Of a stretch of 64,000 nt of DNA, positions 1 through 8,390 are shown piece after piece. Each line of letters begins with the position of its first letter. Within the stretch, counting starts at the first letter, position 1. The position numbers and the translations under genes were made by a program. Source of the stretch: an uncultured Saprospiraceae bacterium (GTDB lineage: Bacteria; Bacteroidota; Bacteroidia; Chitinophagales; Saprospiraceae); the NCBI GenBank assembly GCA_938045585.1, contig CALIAU010000016.1:1-64000 (forward strand). The letters are read 5' to 3'. Under the pieces are notes generated by a model, which was not told the origin of the DNA, ran no database searches, and saw only the letters and a list, made by a program, of their open reading frames with translations.

Positions 1-79
1 CTCCCGATTCGATTAAGCAGACCTGCTCTTTACGGAACGATTCGCTAAATCTTCGGCGACGCCTTTCTTCTACTGTCAT
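1..79 (-). CDS. Transposase OrfA-like N-terminus (partial)
   Basis: Reading leftwards from the ATG at 77-79 gives 25 codons that stay open to the window edge. The peptide starts MTVEERRRR and continues FSESFRKEQV, then LIESG. This arginine-rich start followed by F-S-x-x-F-R-x-E-Q-V is typical of the helix-turn-helix subunit (OrfA) of IS3-family transposases, which binds the element ends. Only the first residues are visible, so the family assignment is by resemblance. The rest of the element lies outside the window. Confidence 0.6.
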   Translation of the reverse strand, partial: MTVEERRRRRFSESFRKEQVCLIESG

Positions 80-145
80 ATTATTAAATTTAAAGAAAGT
101 TTTCCACTATTCTGACGTCAACCTATACCATGGGAGTGCAGTACA
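1..145 (-). mobile_element. End of an IS3-like insertion sequence
   Basis: The OrfA-like start codon is preceded, on the minus strand, by about 65 bases of leader that begin TGTACTGCAC at 145. A TGTA... end at this distance before orfA suits an IS3-family terminal inverted repeat, so the element edge is placed at 145. The other end is outside the window, so neither the inverted repeat nor a target duplication can be confirmed. The edge would lie 12 bases downstream of the stop codon of the trans-sulfuration gene. Confidence 0.4.
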
Positions 146-157
146 AGTAGTTTTTAT

Positions 158-1318
158 CTAAAGTTGTTTTAATGCTTGTGCGAGGTCGTCGCGTAAATAT
201 TCGAAGCTTTCAAACCCAACAGAAATACGTACAAGTCGCCAATCTACATGGTGATCTGGATATCCTGGCATATCATGGAAGGCTAAAAAGGGCATGCAAA
301 GCGATTCGTGTCCTCCCCAAGAAACTGCGATTATAAAATTATTAAGTGCTTGTATAAACTTCTCTACATCCGATTTTTTATCAGTATTTAAAATGATGGA
401 AAACAAACCTGAGCCACCTCGCATTTGTTTTTGTGCTAATGCATATTGTGGAAAGCTAGGATGAAAAGGATAAATGACCTGTCTTATCTGCTCTTGTTTA
501 GCTAACCAATCTACAAGTTGCATAGCTACATCTTGTACATGTTGCATGCGTAACTCTAGGGTACGAAGACCTCTAATCACTAAGGCTGCATCATTTGGAG
601 ATATAATTGTGCCATAGGTCATGTACTCGTTCTTAAAGAGTTTTAAGATCATCTCTTTAGTAGAACAGATTGCGCCCACTACTACATCCGAATGGCCATT
701 TAAATATTTAGTACCTGAGTGGATAACAATGTCAATGCCTAAGGCTATAGGATTTTGCAAGATTGGGCTAGAGTAGCTATTATCGATAATTGTAACGATG
801 CCGTGTTCTTTAGCCAACTGAGCACAGGCTTTTAAATCTTGTAGCTCAAAAGTGATACTATTAGGACTTTCTAAAAATAAGACAGTGGTATTTTCTTTTA
901 TGGCGGTACGTATGTTTTCTACTTCTCTACCATCTACAAAATCCACAGTAATATCCCATCTTGCCAGGGTGATAGTAAACAATTTATGCGTCCAACTATA
1001 GGGCGATTGAATGCAGATAACATGATCGCCCGCTTTAAGATTTCCAGTGATTGCAATAGCTGCTGCTGAGGCTCCACTTCCAACAATTAGAGCATCTTCT
1101 GCTTTTTCAAGAGCGGCTATTTTTTTCCTTAGAATCTCGACTGTAGGGTTATTCCCTCTTGTATAAATGTGCTTATTGGATTCATCCAAAATTGCCTCAC
1201 GTAAAGATGCAATGTCATCAAAGACAAAGTTGCTGCTCTGAATTATTGGAGGTGAGACTGCATTAAAGTATTTACTGCGGTCTTCTCCCAAGTGGATTAG
1301 CGTTTGATCATTACTCAT
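158..1318 (-). CDS. Cys/Met-metabolism PLP enzyme (cystathionine beta-lyase / gamma-synthase type)
   Basis: A 386-residue fold-type I PLP enzyme of the trans-sulfuration family, which makes or cleaves C-S bonds in cystathionine, homocysteine or methionine metabolism in the cytoplasm. The Schiff-base lysine is K204 in HSGTKYLNGHSD, the pyridine-nitrogen aspartate is D179 in TIIDNSY, and the tyrosine loop YTRGNNPT (52-59) binds the cofactor phosphate of the neighbouring subunit. Length is normal. The exact reaction cannot be set from sequence; a second, diverged member lies at 49433-50629. It stands alone, with an IS end just past its stop codon. Confidence 0.85.
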   Translation of the reverse strand: MSNDQTLIHLGEDRSKYFNAVSPPIIQSSNFVFDDIASLREAILDESNKHIYTRGNNPTVEILRKKIAALEKAEDALIVGSGASAAAIAITGNLKAGDHVICIQSPYSWTHKLFTITLARWDITVDFVDGREVENIRTAIKENTTVLFLESPNSITFELQDLKACAQLAKEHGIVTIIDNSYSSPILQNPIALGIDIVIHSGTKYLNGHSDVVVGAICSTKEMILKLFKNEYMTYGTIISPNDAALVIRGLRTLELRMQHVQDVAMQLVDWLAKQEQIRQVIYPFHPSFPQYALAQKQMRGGSGLFSIILNTDKKSDVEKFIQALNNFIIAVSWGGHESLCMPFLAFHDMPGYPDHHVDWRLVRISVGFESFEYLRDDLAQALKQL

Positions 1319-1359
1319 AATTGCAATTTATGAGTAAAATAAGAAATTGCTAAAGTAAA

Positions 1360-1397
1360 GAGAGTGTAGCGGCTAATTAAAACCAAGCTACACTCTC
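1360..1397 (-). terminator. Hairpin downstream of the thioredoxin gene
   Basis: A perfect 11-bp stem (GAGAGTGTAGC at 1360-1370 with GCTACACTCTC at 1387-1397) closes a 16-base loop. On the minus strand it lies just past the stop codon of the thioredoxin gene and is followed by TTTACTTTAG, a weak U-rich tail. It sits between two minus-strand genes and so probably ends the upstream one. Confidence 0.6.
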
Positions 1398-1412
1398 CTA
1401 TTCCGCAAATTA

Positions 1413-1943
1413 CTAGTCTTTCGAATAGTCATCGTTAGCGGCAGCAAACATAACTCTATCCAAGTCTGCTTTAAATTTTTCTACATTTTTAAATCCGCGT
1501 AAGACATCCACTACTTCTAGGTCTTTATCAAGAATTACAAAAGATGGGTAGGCTAATCTACCCAGACACAGTTCTGCTGCAAGGGCATTAAAGCCTCGTT
1601 TCCCGTTGCTTTTGAATTCATAAGATTCACCCTTGAATGATAATTTTCCTTTTTCTTCCGCATTAAATTTGACTAAGTTGTAGTTACTTACTAAATAAGC
1701 ACTGAATGCTTCATCCGCCATAGTTTTGTCTTCCATTACTTGGCAAACCTTACACCAGTCTGTATACACGTCTACCAGCGTAAATTTATCCTTTGGTAGG
1801 TTTTCAATATCTTGAATACTTTGCCATTCTAATTTGACTGGAGGGGTTTCTAGATCTGATTTGGAAGATTGCATCGCCTGCTGTACACCAAAAACTGTGG
1901 GTAGAACAAGTAATAGAGCATAGATCATTTTTGAAATTTTCAT
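1413..1943 (-). CDS. Secreted thioredoxin-fold protein
   Basis: A 176-residue protein with an N-terminal hydrophobic segment (residues 6-19) that looks like a signal peptide or anchor, followed by a thioredoxin-like domain. The redox motif is WCKVC (W63, C64, C67) after VDVYTD. A cis-proline-type loop is visible at LAYPSFVILD. This fits the thioredoxin_7/DUF255-like group that reduces or relays disulfides outside the cytoplasm. It is divergently oriented from the membrane-bound LuxR-type regulator at 2142, about 200 bases away. Substrate is unknown. Confidence 0.8.
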   Translation of the reverse strand: MKISKMIYALLLVLPTVFGVQQAMQSSKSDLETPPVKLEWQSIQDIENLPKDKFTLVDVYTDWCKVCQVMEDKTMADEAFSAYLVSNYNLVKFNAEEKGKLSFKGESYEFKSNGKRGFNALAAELCLGRLAYPSFVILDKDLEVVDVLRGFKNVEKFKADLDRVMFAAANDDYSKD

Positions 1944-2141
1944 AATTAAATTTTTTGATTAATAATAAATGCAAGCTAGGTTTGATCTGAGCTGAGTACA
2001 AGAAGAAATCGGTGGTAAATCAAACTAGAAGGGGGTGGAAAAAAGGTCTAGACCCCCTATTTTACTGGATAAAGTCGTTAATTATTTCTTAAGCAGAAAA
2101 ATGAAATCCTCTTCCTAGTTCTCACTTTTCTATTTTACGTC

Positions 2142-3203
2142 ATGCCATTAGCAAAGCTCATCTTTCTTCTTTTGTTTACCTTCTTAGCGCAGACAAGTTT
2201 AGTAGCCGAATATAGAATAAGCGGCAAGTTGAATCTAAAAGGAGAATGGCAGCATTTAATCTATTTAGCCACTATTGACAAGTTAGACGACTACTATAGT
2301 GCAAAGGCGGAGCATATTATCAATATGGCAAATATTGATAATGATGGGAATTTTGAACTCAGGGGAGAAAATCTGCCTGATCATGCTCAGTTTTACAAAC
2401 TCTATCTTGTAAGAGAAGAGCATTCAGAATTTAATGCCTGTCTATACGTGGGAGGAGAAAATCACAATTTTATCCATATTATTTTAGACAATGAGACGGA
2501 CTTGCGCATTGAAGCAGATCAAAGCACGTATGCTCCCTTTGGTGACTATACTATTCAAGGGAATTCTGAGAATAATCGTATGAAAGAATTGAGTTCTCTT
2601 GTCTACCCTAGTTATATGTTCTATGAAATTCGATTTCCTTCTGAACTTCAGTTTTCTCAAAACAAACTAAACAAAGATTTATTTCATTTTGCAGATACAT
2701 GTAGCAGTACATTAGTTTCACTTGCCGCATTAAATATGACAGATTTTGATGCTTACATGGATACGCATATAGAATCCTATACGAATTTTAAAAAGGAGCT
2801 AAAAGTAGTACTTCCAAACCATCCTTACACAAGAAACTACGGAAGAAAGTTACGCTACTTTAGTGATGTTACGGAAAATGGTATTTCTAATATTTGGAAA
2901 GTTTCATCATTTCTTCTCTTTCTCAGCACTATAGGTTTTGCATTTCTATTCTTTAGACTTAAACAACAGAACCAAGCTGTAAAGGAAGTGCAGAGTTCTA
3001 TTGACATAAACAGTTTTACGCAGCGTGAATTGAAAATTTTGGAACTTATTGTAGATGGTAAATCGAATAAAGAAATTGCTAGACAGTTATTTATAGAATT
3101 AAGCACAGTTAAGTCGCATATCAATAAACTGTATTCCAAAATGGGTATTAGCAATAGACAGGAGGCAAAAAGAAGAGCTTCTTCCCTACTTATAAAAAGC
3201 TAA
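2142..3203 (+). CDS. Transmembrane LuxR-type regulator with DUF4369-like outer domain
   Basis: A 353-residue protein with a signal peptide (about 1-21), an extracytoplasmic region (22-252), one membrane helix (about 254-272) and a C-terminal cytoplasmic LuxR/GerE helix-turn-helix (292-350). The DNA-binding part shows FTQRELKILELI, then GKSNKEIA and STVKSHINKLY, the usual LuxR pattern. The outer region starts YRISGKLNL and holds a beta-rich stretch with DGNFELRGE, resembling the DUF4369 domain found ahead of TlpA-type thioredoxins. No receiver domain is present, so I infer a one-component transmembrane sensor. It is divergent from the thioredoxin gene, a possible target. Confidence 0.75.
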   Translation: MPLAKLIFLLLFTFLAQTSLVAEYRISGKLNLKGEWQHLIYLATIDKLDDYYSAKAEHIINMANIDNDGNFELRGENLPDHAQFYKLYLVREEHSEFNACLYVGGENHNFIHIILDNETDLRIEADQSTYAPFGDYTIQGNSENNRMKELSSLVYPSYMFYEIRFPSELQFSQNKLNKDLFHFADTCSSTLVSLAALNMTDFDAYMDTHIESYTNFKKELKVVLPNHPYTRNYGRKLRYFSDVTENGISNIWKVSSFLLFLSTIGFAFLFFRLKQQNQAVKEVQSSIDINSFTQRELKILELIVDGKSNKEIARQLFIELSTVKSHINKLYSKMGISNRQEAKRRASSLLIKS

Positions 3204-3229
3204 GGCACCCTGAAAAGAGAGTGCCTTAG
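3200..3229 (+). terminator. Hairpin between convergent genes
   Basis: The stem CTAAGGCAC (3200-3208) pairs perfectly with GTGCCTTAG (3221-3229), with two further pairs inside after one mismatch and a GAAAAG loop. The stem includes the stop codon of the LuxR-type gene. Downstream on the plus strand lies TTCAATTGTATTGTT, so it is most likely the terminator of that gene, and it may also serve the convergent lipoprotein gene. Confidence 0.6.
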
Positions 3230-3261
3230 TTCAATTGTATTGTTATTTGTTTTTTGTAAGC

Positions 3262-3771
3262 TTAGAAATCGTAGGTCATTTCTACATCTACACTTTGACC
3301 TGTAACTGTTTCCGCAGATAAATCAATTGTATAATCGGTTGGTCCATTCTTGGTAAATTGCACTGTACCAGAGATGAGGTCTTCAGCAGATTGTGTTATT
3401 GGATCTATGACCTGTGTTATAAAGGAACCGTAGGCATCACCATCATCAGCGCTAAAAAAATCTTTTATCTCATGAGTTCCGTTCAAGTCAGAACCAGCTG
3501 GTATAGAAACACTTATGTTTATAGAACGTATTTCTGTACAAGAAGGATTTGCTCCACCAAATTGAAAAATATAGGTATCACCAAAAACTGCCCCTCCTGC
3601 ATTTACTACTAATTGTGCAAGGGTTAGTGTATGTGGATCTCCGTTAATTTCTGCTTCGCCATCTAGTGGAAATATTTGACAAGGTTCTGGTTCGTCCTCT
3701 CCTCCACAGCTAGTGACTAGGCATAAAGAAAAGATTATAAGGATGAAGCTAAAAAGAGTTTGAATTTTCAT
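3262..3771 (-). CDS. Hypothetical lipoprotein
   Basis: A 169-residue lipoprotein with signal sequence and lipobox LVTSC (Cys22) followed by GGEDEPEP, an acidic start common in Bacteroidota surface lipoproteins. The mature part is beta-rich and contains ISGTVQFTKN and YTIDLSAETVTG. I recognise no enzymatic motif. It is preceded by the T9SS protein at 3904 on the same strand with a gap of 132 bases, so it may be expressed separately. Confidence 0.75.
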   Translation of the reverse strand: MKIQTLFSFILIIFSLCLVTSCGGEDEPEPCQIFPLDGEAEINGDPHTLTLAQLVVNAGGAVFGDTYIFQFGGANPSCTEIRSINISVSIPAGSDLNGTHEIKDFFSADDGDAYGSFITQVIDPITQSAEDLISGTVQFTKNGPTDYTIDLSAETVTGQSVDVEMTYDF

Positions 3772-3903
3772 AATGTAATTTATTAATTAGAAGGTTGTAT
3801 CAATGCTTTGTTAATTATAACGGAAGAAAGCTTAAAAACGCTTTCATTTTTCATAATTAATTTCTTTTTCTAACTAGGCTCTGGAGAGGAAGCTTTACTT
3901 TAC

Positions 3904-4683
3904 TTATTCAACAACCAACTTCTCAACAATAACATGTTCATCTGGACTAAGTTTCACTAGATACATCCCAGGTTTAAGACTAGCAAGACTAATTGATTCT
4001 TTGTCTCCTGCTATTAAGTTATGAGTAGCACTTAGAACTAGTTTCCCATCTACATCGAACAATTCAAATTTAGTGGCCGTGGCGTTGATATTATCTGATT
4101 GTAGAAAAAGTGTATTGCTGACAGGATTCGGGAATATATGGATGTCTTGTGTCTCGTTTTGATTTTCTGTTGAAATCGATGTATCTGCAGCAAACGTAAT
4201 TATGCTTATAAAATCATCATCTGGATCAAAACATGTATTTCCAACAATAATGCTTGCTGGTTGGATGTTAATCGCAATACCGTTCGTAGGATTCGTTTCT
4301 GTAGAGTTTGCTGTGACTTCAAATTCCATAGATATTGTTCCACAACCTGTAGGAGTAACTTTGCCATCTGGGATACGACCAACCCAACACTCTTGGAACT
4401 CTGTCCATTCAAAATTTGATGCAAAACTACCCGAAGGAGCCGCTACTGGAGATAGATTATTTGCACAAATAGACATGGAGGTATTTCCAGATGGATCATT
4501 GGGCACTTCTACTTCATCATTACAAAACATAAAGCTCAGCGTCGTCGTTTGATTTAGCTCAACTATTGGAACTGGGTCTGGATCAAGAGCAATATCGATT
4601 ACACTTAAATCATAGCACTGAGAATGGACAAGGATTGGCAGCGCAAGAAAAACTACTAAAAGACAGCTCAAAACGAATTTCAT
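3904..4683 (-). CDS. T9SS type A secreted protein, CYDLSV family (short form)
   Basis: A 259-residue secreted protein in three parts: signal peptide (1-21), a domain starting CYDLSVIDIALDPDP that runs to about residue 165, and a type IX sorting domain at the end (IFPNPVSNTLFLQ, then FELFDVDGKLV, GMYLVKL and VEKLVVE). The middle domain recurs in the next two genes upstream, sharing LDPDP, the LSF-FCND motif, SICA, the W-x-E-F-x-x-C-W motif and IVGNTCFDPDDDF. The cysteines are conserved across the three and may form disulfides. Its function is not known; an extracellular adhesive or binding role is only inference. Confidence 0.8.
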   Translation of the reverse strand: MKFVLSCLLVVFLALPILVHSQCYDLSVIDIALDPDPVPIVELNQTTTLSFMFCNDEVEVPNDPSGNTSMSICANNLSPVAAPSGSFASNFEWTEFQECWVGRIPDGKVTPTGCGTISMEFEVTANSTETNPTNGIAINIQPASIIVGNTCFDPDDDFISIITFAADTSISTENQNETQDIHIFPNPVSNTLFLQSDNINATATKFELFDVDGKLVLSATHNLIAGDKESISLASLKPGMYLVKLSPDEHVIVEKLVVE

Positions 4684-4850
4684 GATATGTACTATTGGTT
4701 AACAATTACAATCTACTCTAATTTATATGATTTCTGAACGGAAAAGTGTTAAGAGTTCTTTTTACGGACTAAGAACAAACTGCAATAAGGCTAGGCTGAT
4801 GGGTGTATAACTTAGAATCATACATTTGTAGCTATCTAGTTCACCTTTTA

Positions 4851-6743
4851 CTATTCTATAATCAACTTTTTTACAATAGTGTTCTCTTCAACTATTAATT
4901 TGAGAAGGTAGATTCCAGACTCAAGGTCATACAATTCTACTTGCTGCTGTTCACCACTTTTCAAATCAAGGTAAGTGCTCTTCACGATTTTACCATTTAT
5001 ATCTAACAACTGAAATTTAGTATCTGGAGAAACCAAGTTTAATGACTCGACATACAAAATATTCTTTGCAGGATTTGGATAAAAAGAAATCTTATCTTGA
5101 AGAGATATGTCAGTTGTGTTGGTGGATGTATAAAATACTACTTCGGCAGTATTTGTAGTAATTGGATCATTTGAGTCAAAGAAGATTTCTGCTTTGTTTC
5201 TAAGTTTATCCTGCACTTCAAGACCAGACAGGCTACTAATTGCATACTGGACAAAGCCTCTACTTCCCTCCTCATCTTCTATTTTTGGTGGTAGACTAAT
5301 ATCATCAAAAGTCCATTGTATAACATGTTTATCGAGTATAGTTATTTCCACATCAAACTCAAAACTTGAGGATAGCATTTTAAATGTTTTCATATCAAAA
5401 TTCTCTGAAATAGTATCTAAAACAATTATCTTATTCACAGCTACATCGCCTTCATTTTGAAAACTTATTAGGAACTCAAAATTATGGGCCACTGCAATCT
5501 GTGAAATGGGTAAAGAATCCGGAGTAACCGTTTTAGTGATTGGGTCAGAACTTGAAGCCACTCTTTGAGACAGAGTATCTGTATTATCTAAGGGATTAAA
5601 ATCTGACAATCCAGTTGTAGTAGAAACATTTACTTCAGTATTTATAAGTGTGCCAATAGGAATAGAGGGGTCAATTGACGCTTCAATTTCATAACATCGT
5701 CTATCAAACATTTTAAAGTTTATAAATTCCCAACTCAGGTCTAATCCATCAACCTCAGCATCTGCTACTTCTGTAAACGTGATGTAATCTTCTATTTCAG
5801 ACTTATTAGTAAAACTGAAATCAAGTACAGCATCATCATCAATAGAACCATTATTTTGTACACAAATTTTAAAAGCACTAGTACCACCCGCTATGGGTGA
5901 CCAGGGCGATACCAAATTTACTGCAAGATTACTAGAAGGACTCGCAACATGGCAGAAATGAAAATCTTGATCTTCATAAATAGTTCCATCGTTTATAATT
6001 CGACGATACTCTGGTTCTAAACTAAATCCAATGAAAGGCACGGGTGCTAAATCCAATGAATCATCTAAAGGAACGTAAAGCAATTGGTCAAAGAAACCAA
6101 AAATATTCGTGTGGGCAATTATATCACCTGTTGTAGTATTGATAAGAGGATAAAAAGCTGCAGCTATTTCCAATGGACTATGAATGCCATCGCAGTTTTC
6201 TTCATCACTAACTACCCTACCACTGATCCGACTTTCTAAATTAGGGTTTAAGGTATAAGAATTTATAGCAACAAAATCATCTTCTGGATCAAAACAATCA
6301 TTTCCAACCACAATGCCTGAGGGCTGAATATTTACAGCAATACTATTTTGTGGAATCGTTTCTGAAGAATTAAAAGTCACGTCATAGTCTACTCGTATTG
6401 TGTCGCAGCCTACCTGCAAACTATCCTCTTCTGTTACAGTTCCAAACCAACACCCTGAGAATTCAATCCATTCAATATCAAAGAAATTGTGTTGAGGTTC
6501 TCCAGTTGCAACAAGTCCACCAGGGCAAATTGACAAAGTAGTTTTATCAGTTGAATCGTTTGGTAAAACCTGCAAGTCATTACAAAAAAGAAAGCTTAGG
6601 GTGGTCATACCGTTGAGCTCAACTGGCGGAATTGGATCAGGATCTAAAGAAATTTCTTGAACACTTAAGTCATAGCAATCCTGTTGTGCATATGATACGG
6701 ATACCAGCAAAGCTAATAAAACGCAAGTTAGAATTGATTTCAT
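4851..6743 (-). CDS. T9SS type A secreted protein, CYDLSV family with DUF7619-like domain
   Basis: A 630-residue secreted protein. After the signal peptide (1-19) comes the CYDLSV domain (about 22-165), then a segment opening RISGRVVSDEENCDG that resembles a carboxypeptidase-regulatory beta-sandwich. Next is a DUF11-like stretch (LVSPWSPIAGGTSAFKICVQ). Then comes a region like DUF7619 with KTVTPDSLP, FLISFQNEGDVAVN and VLDTISENFD, ending IFFDSNDPITTN. The sorting domain is at the end (FYPNPAKNILYVES ... YLLKLIVEENTIVKKLIIE). It is the long member of a three-gene paralogous cluster and probably arose by domain insertion between the shared N- and C-terminal parts. Confidence 0.8.
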   Translation of the reverse strand: MKSILTCVLLALLVSVSYAQQDCYDLSVQEISLDPDPIPPVELNGMTTLSFLFCNDLQVLPNDSTDKTTLSICPGGLVATGEPQHNFFDIEWIEFSGCWFGTVTEEDSLQVGCDTIRVDYDVTFNSSETIPQNSIAVNIQPSGIVVGNDCFDPEDDFVAINSYTLNPNLESRISGRVVSDEENCDGIHSPLEIAAAFYPLINTTTGDIIAHTNIFGFFDQLLYVPLDDSLDLAPVPFIGFSLEPEYRRIINDGTIYEDQDFHFCHVASPSSNLAVNLVSPWSPIAGGTSAFKICVQNNGSIDDDAVLDFSFTNKSEIEDYITFTEVADAEVDGLDLSWEFINFKMFDRRCYEIEASIDPSIPIGTLINTEVNVSTTTGLSDFNPLDNTDTLSQRVASSSDPITKTVTPDSLPISQIAVAHNFEFLISFQNEGDVAVNKIIVLDTISENFDMKTFKMLSSSFEFDVEITILDKHVIQWTFDDISLPPKIEDEEGSRGFVQYAISSLSGLEVQDKLRNKAEIFFDSNDPITTNTAEVVFYTSTNTTDISLQDKISFYPNPAKNILYVESLNLVSPDTKFQLLDINGKIVKSTYLDLKSGEQQQVELYDLESGIYLLKLIVEENTIVKKLIIE

Positions 6744-6878
6744 AAGACAAGTGAGTTAGTTATGCATCTCAATCTAAGGCATTTCAAGTAATTTCATATT
6801 GTAAAATGGCGCTAATACGTCTTGCCGACCAAGATTAATATTAAATAGGGGTTTCACACTAGGGGCTTCCTTGGAATA

Positions 6879-7334
6879 TTATTCCTGAATATGAATAAAA
6901 TCATCTTTGGGGTCAAAACAAGAACTAACGGTAATTATACCAGCAGGCTGGAGATTTACTACTATTGTATTTTCCGTTTCAATAGTAATTGTATCACAGG
7001 CTTTGGGCAATACATACCCCTTGTCTAGAGTCCCATACCAGCAGCCTGAAAATTCTCGCCATCTTATATCAAACTTGTTTTGAATAGGCGGATTTTTAGA
7101 TGCCGTACCATCTGAGCAAATAGATATAGAACTATTTCCAGCAGGATCATTTGGCACTGCATCTCCATCATTGCAAAACAAAAAAGAAATTTTAGTTTTT
7201 GCACTGCCATCTTCCATTATCAACGTCTTTGCATCCATAGAAACTTTTTGCACACTTAGGTCATAACATTGTGTGTAAACCGAAGAAGAACAGCAAAGAA
7301 AGATTACTATGATATAATTTAAACTGTATTTCAT
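6879..7334 (-). CDS. CYDLSV-family secreted protein lacking a sorting domain
   Basis: A 151-residue protein with a signal peptide (1-21) and essentially only the CYDLSV domain, ending CFDPKDDFIHIQE. Its paralogues at 3904 and 4851 continue past this same point (CFDP-DDF) into further domains and a T9SS sorting domain. No remnant of a sorting domain is visible in the 135 bases after its stop codon. It would reach the periplasm by its signal peptide, but nothing in it directs type IX export. It lies 22 bases after msrB on the same strand and may be co-transcribed with it. Confidence 0.7.
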   Translation of the reverse strand: MKYSLNYIIVIFLCCSSSVYTQCYDLSVQKVSMDAKTLIMEDGSAKTKISFLFCNDGDAVPNDPAGNSSISICSDGTASKNPPIQNKFDIRWREFSGCWYGTLDKGYVLPKACDTITIETENTIVVNLQPAGIITVSSCFDPKDDFIHIQE

Positions 7335-7356
7335 TTGTTGTTACTGGATGAACAAA

Positions 7357-7866
7357 CTAGGGCTCTTCTCTTTCTACAAAATCTAAGGAAGCTGAGTTTA
7401 TACAGTAACGGAGTCCAGTGGGCTGAGGACCATCGTTGAAAACATGGCCAAGGTGACCACCACATCTATTACATAGCACTTCAGTACGCGGATAACCCAA
7501 AAGATGATCTGTGTCTTCACGTATGTGTGCATCTTTTACAGGTTCATAATAACTAGGCCATCCAGTTCCTGACTTAAACTTTGTTTTGGAATCAAAAAGC
7601 GGAAGAGCACAGGCTCTACATGTATATACACCATCTCCCTTGTGGTCCCATAAATCTCCCGTGAATGAACGTTCAGTTCCTTTTTCTCTAATAACATAAT
7701 ACTCCATCTCAGAAAGTTCAGACTTCCAAACTTCTTCTGACTTCACAACAGGTGTAAGTCCAGCATCCAAAAGTGCCTGCGAAGCGTTTGCATTCTGCGC
7801 CTTATTCTTTGTAGAACAGGCCATCATAAGGATGCTTAGGGTCAAGACTGAAAATAACTTATACAT
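7357..7866 (-). CDS. msrB: Peptide-methionine (R)-S-oxide reductase, lipoprotein form
   Basis: A 169-residue MsrB, which reduces methionine-R-sulfoxide in damaged proteins. The N-terminus has a lipobox (LMMAC, Cys17), so it acts in the envelope rather than the cytoplasm. The zinc-binding pairs are CRAC and CNRC, the substrate loop is KSGTGWPSYYEP, and the catalytic cysteine is in GLRYCINSASL. Length after the lipid anchor matches single-domain MsrB. It is followed by the truncated CYDLSV gene and preceded by a small membrane protein, with gaps of 22 and 26 bases. Confidence 0.93.
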   Translation of the reverse strand: MYKLFSVLTLSILMMACSTKNKAQNANASQALLDAGLTPVVKSEEVWKSELSEMEYYVIREKGTERSFTGDLWDHKGDGVYTCRACALPLFDSKTKFKSGTGWPSYYEPVKDAHIREDTDHLLGYPRTEVLCNRCGGHLGHVFNDGPQPTGLRYCINSASLDFVEREEP

Positions 7867-7892
7867 AATATTTAATTTTTCTTTCTAAAATT

Positions 7893-8333
7893 TTATTGTT
7901 TGGGTCGTCCTTGTTTTTGCGCCCAATTTAAAATTGATCGCATAGCTCTACACATTGTGAGCATCACTAAATAACTAAAGGTAAACAGGATCGCCATCCA
8001 TCTATAGGATCCTGCCTCATCCATACTCAAACCGCTCAACCACCAGGCAAATAGTATTCCGCATATACCTAAGAGTGCAAAACTTAGCAACGATTGCCAC
8101 CAGTACGCATTCTGATCTTCATAAGAAAAACTGAAGATGCAATTAAAGATGGCAAAGAATAATAATCCACTATAGGCCATTTCCCAAGGAAAACTTTCAC
8201 GCACCGCAGATACGTCTGAGGCACCTACCGCTTTTGACACGAGTATTGCAAAAACAACAAGTCCAAATACAGTAGCCGCTTGTTTAAAAGGGCTAATTTG
8301 CTTTTCAAATATGGACTGTGGTTTTACATTCAT
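7893..8333 (-). CDS. Hypothetical four-helix membrane protein
   Basis: A 146-residue protein with four predicted membrane helices: ATVFGLVVFAILVSKAVG, MAYSGLLFFAIFNCIFSF, LLSFALLGICGILFAWWL and WMAILFTFSYLVMLTMCRAM. The N-terminus and C-terminus are charged (MNVKPQS..., QKQGRPKQ). I do not recognise the family. It lies between rimO (57 bases upstream) and msrB (26 bases downstream) on the same strand and is probably in one operon with them. Confidence 0.7.
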   Translation of the reverse strand: MNVKPQSIFEKQISPFKQAATVFGLVVFAILVSKAVGASDVSAVRESFPWEMAYSGLLFFAIFNCIFSFSYEDQNAYWWQSLLSFALLGICGILFAWWLSGLSMDEAGSYRWMAILFTFSYLVMLTMCRAMRSILNWAQKQGRPKQ

Positions 8334-8390
8334 ATCTAATAAACTAATTCAATGGCGTATTGTTCTCGTAATAAATATATTAGGAATACT

